A DNA stretch of 59,459 nucleotides from Archaeoglobus sp. (GTDB lineage Archaea > Halobacteriota > Archaeoglobi > Archaeoglobales > Archaeoglobaceae). Below, piece by piece: positions 50,564 to 57,549 of the stretch (its first letter is position 1; each line of letters starts with the position of its first letter). The stretch covers positions 1-59,459 of the forward strand of contig NZ_JACDNT010000010.1 of assembly GCF_017656475.1 (NCBI RefSeq). The letters run 5' to 3'. The notes under the pieces were generated by a model, which had not been told where the DNA came from, searched no databases, and was given only the letters and a program-made list of their open reading frames with translations. The translations under genes and the position numbers were made by a program.

Positions 50564-53064
50564 GGGTTCACCTCTGTACTTTCATACAAACCATGCTCAA
50601 GGAGGCTTATAGCTTCTTTTAATTTACCAATTCCGCCAAATATCTCGGCAACGCCTCTCAAATAACCCATCTTGTCGAAAGGTGGTAATCTAAATACTTC
50701 AGCTCTGCTTATCTGATCAACTCCGCCCACTCTGTATTTGTCAAGCAAAGCAAGTATAACCTCTCTCGCTTTATCTCCCAAAGCATCAAGCAACTGCCTT
50801 TTCTTATTAAGGAAAGCTCTTGCTCTCTCATCTCTCGTTAGAAGGGGTGCACCGAAGGCTACATGTGCCAAAACGTCAAAAGTGTCTGCATCAGGAGTTT
50901 TTAGTATTCCCGCAAGGAGTTCGGGTATTATAGATTCCTTTCTTAGCTCCTCCAAAAACTTCTCTCTCCTTTCCCTGTCCATCCATACCTTGTATAAATC
51001 TCCGAGAGTAGCTACTCTTTTTGTAACTCCTTCTCTGCTGTATTCTATGTATTCTGCATCTGTTAACGTTTTTCCGGTTGCAGAAATGAAAATACTCGTT
51101 TCTTCAGCTATGTAAACTTCAACACCCTCAACTACTATTTTTTCCCTTTTTGGTCTTTCAGGTTTCAGCTCTATTATAATCGGTTCCATCTCCTCGGACG
51201 GTGTGATGGTCATTTGCCTCGATCTAAACTTTCCTTTTGAAATGTAAATTGTTATAGGAGAATGGGGGAGTTTTTCGAGAATGAAATATCCCCTTTCATC
51301 AGTTCTGGTAATTCTTTGCATATTTACTCCGATTTGAGCAACTATTCTTGCTCCACCTATCGGCTCATTCGTTTCAGCATGGACAACATATCCCGAAAGT
51401 TTCAGGTCGTACGGTCCCTCTGGAATTACTGGCCCCGTACCAGAAGGATAATCCCACTCATCAAGCAATCTCGTGGCGTTAACGTAGTCAATTATCCTGA
51501 AAAAGTACTTTCCAGTCGTTTCATCGATTCTACACCCTCTACCAATATGCTGTTTGAAATAAACCTTTGAGCTAATGGGCTTAAGAAACACAAGGTTTCT
51601 TACGGATGGAATGTCAACACCTGTGGTAAGCAAATCTACTGTCGTTGCAATCACTGGAGTTTTACTTTCAGAATCTCTAAATTTCTCATACAACGCTTGA
51701 GCTTCGTATTCTTCAGCAACAATCCTGATAGCATAGTCATCGTAGCCCAAATGAGAAAAGAGATTTTGCAGTTCCTTGGCCACCTGCGCAGCATGCTCCA
51801 TATTCACGCAAAAAACTATGGTTTTCTGCATGGGACCAAATCTCTCCAGTAACGATGCTAAATGCTCGCATATTTTCCTCGTTCTGTCCGGAATTACAAC
51901 CTCCCTTTCAAAATCTTCGAGAGTATAAATGTCCTTCAGATCTGACTCCTCAGGGATATAAACCTGCGCCCCCTGGTGAATTGCTTCTTCCAAATGCAGA
52001 CCTTCTCTATCGATGTTTGTGAATATCCTGTAAATCTGGAAAGGGGCAAGAAAGCCATCTTCAATTCCCTGCCCCATGCTGTAAGCATATACTGGGTCGC
52101 CGAAGTAAGCGTAAGTATCTATGTTATCGCTTCTTTTTGGTGTTGCAGTCATACCTAAATGTACGGCAGAACCGAAGTAATCCAGAATCTCTTTCCAAGT
52201 TCCGTAACCTGAACGGTGGCACTCATCTATTATAATTAAATCAAAAAAGTCAGGTGGATATTGTCTGTAAACTTTATTTTCATCTTCGCCACTATAAAGG
52301 GATTGGTATATGCTGAAATAGATTTGCCTGTTTCTCAGTGTGTTACCACTTTCAATAATTGCCCTTGCATCTTCAAATGGCGCAAATTCATTGTAAGCTT
52401 GGTCCCTCAAGAATATCCTATCTGCTACGTACAGAACTCGCTGGAAATAGCCTGACTTTATCAGCTTCCATACTATTTGGAACGCTACAAACGTTTTGCC
52501 TGTTCCAGTAGCCATTGTTAAAAGTATTCTCTTTTTACCATTGAGTATTGCTTCGATTACACTTTTTATTGCGGCCTCTTGGTAGTATCTTGGCCTTTTT
52601 CCTCCAGGTGTTGTGAAATACGGATAATTCAGTGGATCAGGTTTAATTGTCTTGTCTTTAAAAATATAGCGCGTATATCGCTCATAAAGCTCATCAGGAG
52701 TGGGAAATTCTTTCAATGTCCTTTGCTGGTTTGTTGTGAAATCAAATTCTTCTATTTCATGCCCATTAGTAGAAAAAGCAAAAAACACACCAAGCATTTT
52801 GGCATAAGCTTTTGCCTGCCCCAACCCATCCAGAGCTGATTTTGCCTCTTCTTTAGCTTCAACGACAGCAATTGGAAAACCGGGAGAATAGTACAAAACA
52901 TAATCTGCAAACTTTCCTCGTTCTCTCTTTCCCTCCTCAGTAAGAAGTTTACCAGGTGTTAAGTGAACCTCTCTTCTTATTCTATCTTCAGTCCACCCAC
53001 TTTTTCTTAGTTTTGGATCAATCAATTTTGCTTTCGTATCACTCTCAGATAAGGTGGCTTTCAT
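50560..53064 (-). CDS. hsdR: Type I restriction endonuclease subunit with inserted beta domain
   Basis: About 834 residues from ATG 53064 (MKATLSESDT), the EcoEI-type start; ATG 53112 would add 16 residues. Nuclease region AVVEAKEEAKSA near the N-terminus, Walker A MATGTGKT, IIDECHRSGYG, and SF2 helicase motifs up to QHIGRGCR. Between the helicase and the C-terminal EcoEI-type domain, residues about 548-638 form a beta-sandwich-like insert (LSGYVVHAETNEPIGGARI, TRTDERGYFILEKLP) resembling the carboxypeptidase regulatory domain, unusual for this enzyme. Cuts unmodified DNA after translocation with HsdM/HsdS. Confidence 0.9.
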   Translation of the reverse strand: MKATLSESDTKAKLIDPKLRKSGWTEDRIRREVHLTPGKLLTEEGKRERGKFADYVLYYSPGFPIAVVEAKEEAKSALDGLGQAKAYAKMLGVFFAFSTNGHEIEEFDFTTNQQRTLKEFPTPDELYERYTRYIFKDKTIKPDPLNYPYFTTPGGKRPRYYQEAAIKSVIEAILNGKKRILLTMATGTGKTFVAFQIVWKLIKSGYFQRVLYVADRIFLRDQAYNEFAPFEDARAIIESGNTLRNRQIYFSIYQSLYSGEDENKVYRQYPPDFFDLIIIDECHRSGYGTWKEILDYFGSAVHLGMTATPKRSDNIDTYAYFGDPVYAYSMGQGIEDGFLAPFQIYRIFTNIDREGLHLEEAIHQGAQVYIPEESDLKDIYTLEDFEREVVIPDRTRKICEHLASLLERFGPMQKTIVFCVNMEHAAQVAKELQNLFSHLGYDDYAIRIVAEEYEAQALYEKFRDSESKTPVIATTVDLLTTGVDIPSVRNLVFLKPISSKVYFKQHIGRGCRIDETTGKYFFRIIDYVNATRLLDEWDYPSGTGPVIPEGPYDLKLSGYVVHAETNEPIGGARIVAQIGVNMQRITRTDERGYFILEKLPHSPITIYISKGKFRSRQMTITPSEEMEPIIIELKPERPKREKIVVEGVEVYIAEETSIFISATGKTLTDAEYIEYSREGVTKRVATLGDLYKVWMDRERREKFLEELRKESIIPELLAGILKTPDADTFDVLAHVAFGAPLLTRDERARAFLNKKRQLLDALGDKAREVILALLDKYRVGGVDQISRAEVFRLPPFDKMGYLRGVAEIFGGIGKLKEAISLLEHGLYESTEVNP

Positions 53065-53303
53065 ATTGCAGTTGATTTTATTTTGAAAAAACATAAGAAG
53101 TTTTCTTTTCAACTTAGAATCTACAATTTGCTTGTGCGCTACTTAGGGTTACTAACTAATCCTCTAAGAGATCGACATCTGATTTACAGTTGAGTTAATC
53201 TGATTTTGTGTTGATTTTTGAGTTAATTCCATGCTGATCCACTCAGCTAACTGTTGATCAAACTGATCAACATGTTGAGTCGGCAAAAATCAACGTTGGT
53301 CTG

Positions 53304-53460
53304 ACTCTGATTCAATGTTGATTTCCTGTTGATGTTGATCAATTCAACGTTGATTCCGATCAACATTGAGTTGGTTCTAATCAACAATTTGGTTGATTGC
53401 TTAGACCTGCATGCTGATTTTAGGGTTGAATCAAACCCACGTTTATATTGATCAACTTGA
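53304..53460. repeat. Left copy of a 157-bp block rich in TTGATC palindromes
   Basis: About 97 percent identical by eye to 54695-54849 (five differences). It is crowded with ATCAAC/GTTGAT units, such as ATCAACGTTGAT-type and GTTGATCAA palindromes. The preceding 130 bp (53180-53303) hold further single units, so the block sits in a larger iteron-like field between hsdR and the wHTH pseudogene. No gene is seen in 53113-53456. Confidence 0.75.
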
Positions 53461-53752
53461 CCAGAACGAGAGTTGAAATTGAAACTGAGGACTTCTCCAA
53501 GGTGATTGAGTTGCCTGCAGCGTTGTTAAAGCTTGTAAGATCGATGCCTGGTAATGATAAAGTGCAGGTTCTTCAGACTGTGAAGAACGGGATGTGAAGT
53601 CGATTTCCAGAGCTGTTGGAAGAGATGAAAGTACTGTCAGAAAGCATCTTTTCAGCTTTAGAGGAGATGGGGCTTGTAAAGGCGAGAAGAGAAAACCCCT
53701 CATTGTTAGAGCTACAAAGCTTGCGGATATTGCAACCGAAACACATAAACCT
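53457..53752 (+). pseudogene. Decayed winged-helix regulator
   Basis: Pieces of one protein appear in three frames: VEIETEDFSKVIELPAALLK from TTG 53457, then VKSISRAVGRDESTVRKHLF (an HTH), then LEEMGLVKARRENP, then LIVRATKLADIATETHKP and a stop. At least three frameshifts. It was probably an ArsR/TrmB-like regulator beginning at the edge of the repeat block. Confidence 0.5.
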
Positions 53753-53772
53753 TAGAACCATAAAAATTCTTT

Positions 53773-54180
53773 ATGACTAAAATGCAGGAGCTCATCAAAG
53801 CCTCCAGAAACATCCTGAGCAAGAGAAATGAAGTAATAGCAGCCTACCTTTATGGTTCTTTCCTGAAAAGCGATAGCTACAACGATATAGACATAGGGCT
53901 GCTCTTGGATGAGAATTTCAAACCTCCCGCTCTATACGAGGCACGGATTGCTGGAGAGTTCGAGAGGGAATTCAAACGCCAAAACTTCGACGTTCGTATC
54001 TTGAACGGAAGACCAGTAAGGTTCCTTTTCTCAATTCTCAGAAGTTCGAAGCTTATATACTACAGAGATGAGCGAAAGAGGATCGAATTCGAGAGCAGGG
54101 TTATGAGAGAGTATCTGGACATTAAACCCCACCATGAGCTGTATGAAAAGATGAGGAGAGTCAGATATGGTAGAAAATGA
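53773..54180 (+). CDS. MNT-type nucleotidyltransferase, third pair
   Basis: A 135-residue MNT protein. AYLYGSFLKSDSYNDIDIGLLL holds GS and D-x-D, with spacing one longer than in the 42066 paralogue. FDVRILNGRPVRFLFSILRSSK and SRVMREYLDIKPHHELYEKM match that gene. It overlaps the HEPN gene by 14 nt. The pair is flanked by the two repeat blocks. Confidence 0.85.
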   Translation: MTKMQELIKASRNILSKRNEVIAAYLYGSFLKSDSYNDIDIGLLLDENFKPPALYEARIAGEFEREFKRQNFDVRILNGRPVRFLFSILRSSKLIYYRDERKRIEFESRVMREYLDIKPHHELYEKMRRVRYGRK

Positions 54181-54580
54181 GATAATAGAGGGAAAAATTG
54201 ACGTAATTCAGAGAAATCTGGAGTTTTTAGAAGAATATAAACATATTGACGAGGATACATTTTTGAATAGCTATAAGGATGTCCAAGCGGTCAAGTACTC
54301 TCTTCTCGAAATAATTGAGGCCTGCCTGGATATCGCTTCCCATATAATATCTGCAAGAGGGTTTGAGAGGGCTGAGAGTTATGCAGAGATGTTCGATATA
54401 CTTGGAAGGAGGGGAATAATCAGTCAGGAGCTGGCTGAGAAATTGTCGGACATGGCAAGGTTTAGAAACCTACTCGTCCATGGATATGGGAAGGTGGATA
54501 ATGCGAGAGTCCTTGAAATCGTGAAAACTGAGCTCAGCGATGTGGAAGAGTTCGTAAGGCAGATACTTCGTAAACTATGA
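54167..54580 (+). CDS. HEPN-domain toxin, third pair
   Basis: A 137-residue HEPN protein. MARFRNLLVHGYGKVD near residue 105 gives R-x4-H-x-Y; VKYSLLEIIEACLDIASHIIS is the HEPN helix pair. Likely a ribonuclease toxin held in check by the MNT partner just upstream. Confidence 0.85.
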   Translation: MVENEIIEGKIDVIQRNLEFLEEYKHIDEDTFLNSYKDVQAVKYSLLEIIEACLDIASHIISARGFERAESYAEMFDILGRRGIISQELAEKLSDMARFRNLLVHGYGKVDNARVLEIVKTELSDVEEFVRQILRKL

Positions 54581-54694
54581 CCTTCTCCCTCAAACTAACC
54601 AAACTAAGGGCAAAACCTGACTTCTTATAGGTCATATTGATTTCTGTTGATGTTCAATCCACCTGTTGATCAACGTTTTATTTTTGTTGATCAA

Positions 54695-54849
54695 ACTCTG
54701 ATTCAATGTTGATTTCCTGTTGATGTTGATCAATTCAACGTTGATTCTGATCAACATTGAGTTGGTTCTAATCAACAATTGGTTGATTGCTTAGATCTGC
54801 ATGCTGATTTTAGGTTGAATCAAACCCACGTTTATGTTGATCAACTTGA
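54695..54849. repeat. Right copy of the TTGATC-palindrome block
   Basis: Direct repeat of 53304-53460. It also contains the perfect palindrome GTTGATCAAC at 54836-54845, and the same palindrome lies just before it at 54665-54674. The 396-bp gap 54581-54976 contains only this field and the intN promoter region. Confidence 0.75.
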
Positions 54850-54970
54850 AGAAAATCAAATCCAATGATCTCTAACCAACTAAATCCAGATTGTTTGCAC
54901 CTTCTCAAAACCTGATATTGTCCTGCTGAGCTTTTTCATCACGAAATGTTTAAGACCTTTCGCCGCTATT

Positions 54971-54998
54971 ACGTTCATGCACGAACGTGTACGAACGT
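54971..54998. promoter_or_regulatory. ACGTTC/GAACGT operator-like repeats over the intN start
   Basis: ACGTTC at 54971-54976 faces GAACGT at 54983-54988, with a second GAACGT at 54993-54998. The intN ATG (54977) lies between the arms. A regulator bound here would block initiation of integrase expression. Confidence 0.4.
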
Positions 54999-55249
54999 AT
55001 AATGGATCAACATTTAGAGAAGAGCTTTCGCCCAAAAGAGCCAGAGAACTAAAAGATTTGCACATTACAATTTCTAAAGAGAACTATATATTTCTAAAAG
55101 AGAATTTTAGAGGGAGGATTTCAGAGACTATCGATAAACTTGTGGAGTTTTTGAGGGCTGGAGAACCAATAGAAATCCAGATTTTGAAAATAAATGGGCT
55201 CGGCCGGATTCGAACCGGCGATCTCCGCCTTGTAAGGGCGACGTCATAA
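54977..55249 (+). CDS. int: N-terminal part of SSV-type integrase (intN), running into tRNA-Val
   Basis: A 90-residue frame. SPKRARELKDLHITISKENY and NFRGRISETIDKLVEFLR lead to NGLGRIRTG inside the att core, then a stop in the tRNA gene. Its frame in the core is the same as that of intC at the left end, so excision would make one continuous protein of about 454 residues. The end with the intact tRNA carrying intN is the normal arrangement for SSV-type integration. Confidence 0.8.
   Translation: MHERVRTYNGSTFREELSPKRARELKDLHITISKENYIFLKENFRGRISETIDKLVEFLRAGEPIEIQILKINGLGRIRTGDLRLVRATS
55192..55243 (+). repeat. Right attachment-site copy (att core)
   Basis: The 52-bp partner of 38749-38800, lying mostly within the tRNA-Val gene and reconstituting its 3' half. 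Confidence 0.85.
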
Positions 55250-55267
55250 CCGCTAGACCACGAGCCC
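55195..55267 (-). tRNA. tRNA-Val (anticodon TAC)
   Basis: 73 nt on the minus strand. The acceptor stem pairs GGGCTCG with CGAGCCC, followed by discriminator A; the T arm is CCGG-TTCGAAT-CCGG; the anticodon loop is CTTACAA with TAC. CCA is not encoded. No intron is seen. The T and anticodon arms are the integration target. Confidence 0.95.
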
Positions 55268-55291
55268 TTAAAACGCTTTAGAAGGGTGTGA

Positions 55292-55301
55292 TTATTAAGC
55301 T
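55292..55301 (-). promoter_or_regulatory. Box A/TATA of tRNA-Val
   Basis: On the minus strand GCTTAATAAT lies about 28 nt upstream of the tRNA 5' end, where an archaeal box A is expected. Confidence 0.45.
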
Positions 55302-55435
55302 TAACGCTATCTTTGTTTTTGGGGGGGAGAGGTATTTGATCAATCAGCTTTATTTATTTTCACAGAGTATGAACTCAGCGAGCAAATAATTCCTTGTAGC
55401 AGAAATTTTTATAAAGTTATATGGCAACCATGTGT

Positions 55436-56362
55436 ATGCCAATTGACCCCGTTTATTACCAGCTTGCCGGGTATTTTGAAAGCCTGCCTAAGTTTGACCA
55501 GTTCACGTCACCTATCGAATATAGGGAGGCAATAAACCAAATTTATGCCGAGAGGAACAGGCAGGTAAGCCAGTTTGAAAAAGTTGAGAGAGTTGAAGAC
55601 AGAGTGGTAAGGGGGAGAAACGGAGATATAAGGATCAGGATTTATCAGCAAAAGCCAGATTCTCCTGTTCTGGTTTACTATCACGGAGGTGGATTTGTAA
55701 TTTGTAGCATTGAATCACATGACGCCCTTTGCAGGAGAATTGCAAGACTTTCAAACGCTACTGTTGTCTCTGTTGACTACAGGCTCGCACCGGAGCACAA
55801 GTTCCCGACTGCCGTTTACGATTGCTATGATGCAGCAAAATGGGTGGCTGAGAATGCAGATGAGCTTAAAATTGATCCTTCGAGGATATTAGTGGGTGGA
55901 GACAGTGCAGGAGGAAATCTTGCTGCATCGGTTTCCATAATGGCAAGGGACAACGGAGAGGATTTCATAAAGCATCAAATTCTGATCTACCCAGTTGTAA
56001 ACTTTGTAACTCCTACTCCGTCGATTTTAGAGTATGGCGAGGGTTTGTGGATTCTCGATGAGAAAATAATGAGGTGGTTCTCGGAGCAGTACTTCTCAAA
56101 GAAAGAGGACATGTTCAACCCCCTCGCATCCGTAATTTTTGCCAACCTTGAATGTCTTCCACCAGCACTGATTATCACTGCCGAATACGACCCGCTGAGG
56201 GATGAGGCGGAGATTTTTGGGCACATGCTTAGAAAGGCTGGAGTTGAGACAGCTACTGTCAGGTACAAAGGAGTATTGCACGGATTCATCAATTATTACC
56301 CTGTGATTAAGGCTGCAAGGGATGCAATAAACCAGATTGCTGCTCTCCTAGCATTCGGCTAA
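55436..56362 (+). CDS. HSL-family carboxylesterase (AFEST-like)
   Basis: About 308 residues. YYHGGGFVI oxyanion motif, GGDSAGGN nucleophile, EYDPLRDE acid and LHGFINYY His form a complete hormone-sensitive-lipase-type site. It closely matches the thermostable A. fulgidus esterase AFEST as I recall it, with scattered substitutions. A TTTATAAAG box at 55408-55416 is about 24 nt from ATG 55436 (MPIDPVYY), so that start is preferred; ATG 55421 and 55430 are upstream alternatives. It hydrolyses short-chain esters. Confidence 0.92.
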   Translation: MPIDPVYYQLAGYFESLPKFDQFTSPIEYREAINQIYAERNRQVSQFEKVERVEDRVVRGRNGDIRIRIYQQKPDSPVLVYYHGGGFVICSIESHDALCRRIARLSNATVVSVDYRLAPEHKFPTAVYDCYDAAKWVAENADELKIDPSRILVGGDSAGGNLAASVSIMARDNGEDFIKHQILIYPVVNFVTPTPSILEYGEGLWILDEKIMRWFSEQYFSKKEDMFNPLASVIFANLECLPPALIITAEYDPLRDEAEIFGHMLRKAGVETATVRYKGVLHGFINYYPVIKAARDAINQIAALLAFG

Positions 56363-56772
56363 ATTCTCTTTCCAAAATTTTTTGCCAGCGTGAGGGCGAA
56401 GCCGATTGCCTTTTGCACGTCTGGGTCTCTCAAGGCCCTCATCGCCTCCATCATACTCATCTGCTCGTAAACCATGGATTCTTCAAAAGCATCGATTAAC
56501 CTCTTAATAACCTTAAGGACTCTCTCGTCAACAGAAAGCAATATCTTTAACAGCAGCTCGAACCTTTCTGCAATCTCTCCAATCTCTTCGGGTGTGATAG
56601 GCACTTTAAACTCGGAAAGCTTCACTATTTCGTCAAAGACGCCTTTTCTTTCGAGAATTAGGAGCTTGTCAATAGCATCGAGAATTTCATCGTGATTTTC
56701 AACGACCTTCTCGAAAATCTCGTAAATCGCCTCAGCTGCCTTTGCAAATTTGTCTGGGAAAATCTCCGGCAT
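56359..56772 (-). CDS. DUF1641 family protein
   Basis: A 137-residue helical protein matching DUF1641: IDKLLILERKGVFDEIVKLS in the first half and the diagnostic AMRALRDPDVQKAIGFALTLAKNFG at the end. The family often accompanies disulfide or sulfur redox enzymes, but none is next to it here. It precedes a small DUF5371 gene upstream and overlaps the esterase end by 4 nt. Confidence 0.75.
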   Translation of the reverse strand: MPEIFPDKFAKAAEAIYEIFEKVVENHDEILDAIDKLLILERKGVFDEIVKLSEFKVPITPEEIGEIAERFELLLKILLSVDERVLKVIKRLIDAFEESMVYEQMSMMEAMRALRDPDVQKAIGFALTLAKNFGKRI

Positions 56773-56799
56773 CCCTACACCTAAAAAATAAAAGGAGGC

Positions 56800-57000
56800 T
56801 TACTTCTTTTTCTTCTTAATTACTTCCTCAAGTCTTTTTTCAAGCGGCTCTTCGTGAGTGTAAGGGCACATGAGATAATGCTCTACAGCCTTTGCTATGG
56901 CATCTTTCGTAGCATTCTCTCCTGTTTTCCTCTTAAGCTCCTCAAGTACGTTCTCTGGCAGTACCGTTTGAGCGTGAACGATTTTCACCATCACTACCAC
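56800..57000 (-). CDS. Small DUF5371-like protein
   Basis: A 66-residue protein: KIVHAQTVLPENVLEELKRKTGE, KDAIAKAVEHYLMCPYT, then a lysine-rich tail. The helical pattern resembles a ribbon-helix-helix partner, and I recognise it as the archaeal DUF5371. The methionines at residues 1 and 4 are both possible starts. Probably cotranscribed with the DUF1641 gene 27 bp downstream. Confidence 0.65.
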   Translation of the reverse strand: MVVMVKIVHAQTVLPENVLEELKRKTGENATKDAIAKAVEHYLMCPYTHEEPLEKRLEEVIKKKKK

Positions 57001-57059
57001 CTATCATTATAATGAACACTACCATATTTAAGTTTTTCTCATTATTACAATTTTGAAAT

Positions 57060-57539
57060 TCATTTTTTGTTTCCCCTTACCATGGCAACTTTTCCGGTTC
57101 TTGCAAGCTCCTTGATGCCATACTGCTTCATCAAGTCGATGAACGCTGAAACTTTATCTTCATCACCGGTAACCTCGATAATAAAGCTATCCCTCGAAAC
57201 GTCAACTATTCTCGCCCTGAAGATGTTTGTTAGCTCAACTATCTCTCCCCTCTTTTCAGGAGGTGCGTGAACCCTTATGAGGCAGAGCTCCCTCTCAACT
57301 GAACTCTCCGATAGCTCGCTGACTTTGATTGTCTCAATGAGCTTGTTAAGCTGCTTTATCACCTGCTCGACGACCTTGTCGTCTCCCTCTACAACAATCG
57401 TCATTCTTGACAGGTCTTCTTTCTCTGTGGTGCCGACCGTGAGGCTTTCTATGTTAAATCCTCTCCTCCTGAACAGACTCGCGACTCTTGCAAGGACACC
57501 GGGCTTGTTCTCAACCAGAACAGCTATCGTGTGCTTCAT
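57060..57539 (-). CDS. ilvN: Acetolactate synthase small (regulatory) subunit
   Basis: A 159-residue subunit. An N-terminal ACT domain ([26 protein letters not shown]) and the C-terminal ALS_ss_C domain. It binds valine and controls IlvB. ATG 57539 is chosen; the longer frame to 57608 overlaps ilvB. A GAGGTGG site sits upstream, and ilvB ends 10 nt before it. Confidence 0.93.
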   Translation of the reverse strand: MKHTIAVLVENKPGVLARVASLFRRRGFNIESLTVGTTEKEDLSRMTIVVEGDDKVVEQVIKQLNKLIETIKVSELSESSVERELCLIRVHAPPEKRGEIVELTNIFRARIVDVSRDSFIIEVTGDEDKVSAFIDLMKQYGIKELARTGKVAMVRGNKK

Positions 57540-57549
57540 GATTACCACC

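Larger units (their letters stand above)
38749..55243. mobile_element. 16.5-kb element integrated in tRNA-Val with SSV-type split integrase
   Basis: The ends are 52-bp direct copies of the tRNA-Val 3' half. IntC is at the left and intN at the right, in frames that would join through the core on excision. The right copy completes an intact tRNA. Contents: type I restriction-modification operon, HEPN/MNT pairs, EVE protein, unknown cassettes and decayed genes. I see no replication protein, virion gene or conjugation gene, so it is either a defence-type integrative element, a plasmid with an unrecognised initiator, or a decayed virus. The A+T content looks higher than in the flanks (by eye only). 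Confidence 0.8.

Noticed and set aside
53180-54849. CRISPR array
   Set aside because: The TTGATC units are short, irregularly spaced and palindromic, with no constant-length spacers. The two long copies are direct repeats of a whole block.
54880-55065. Minus-strand 61-codon frame opposite intN
   Set aside because: It is a shadow of intN and crosses its operator region.
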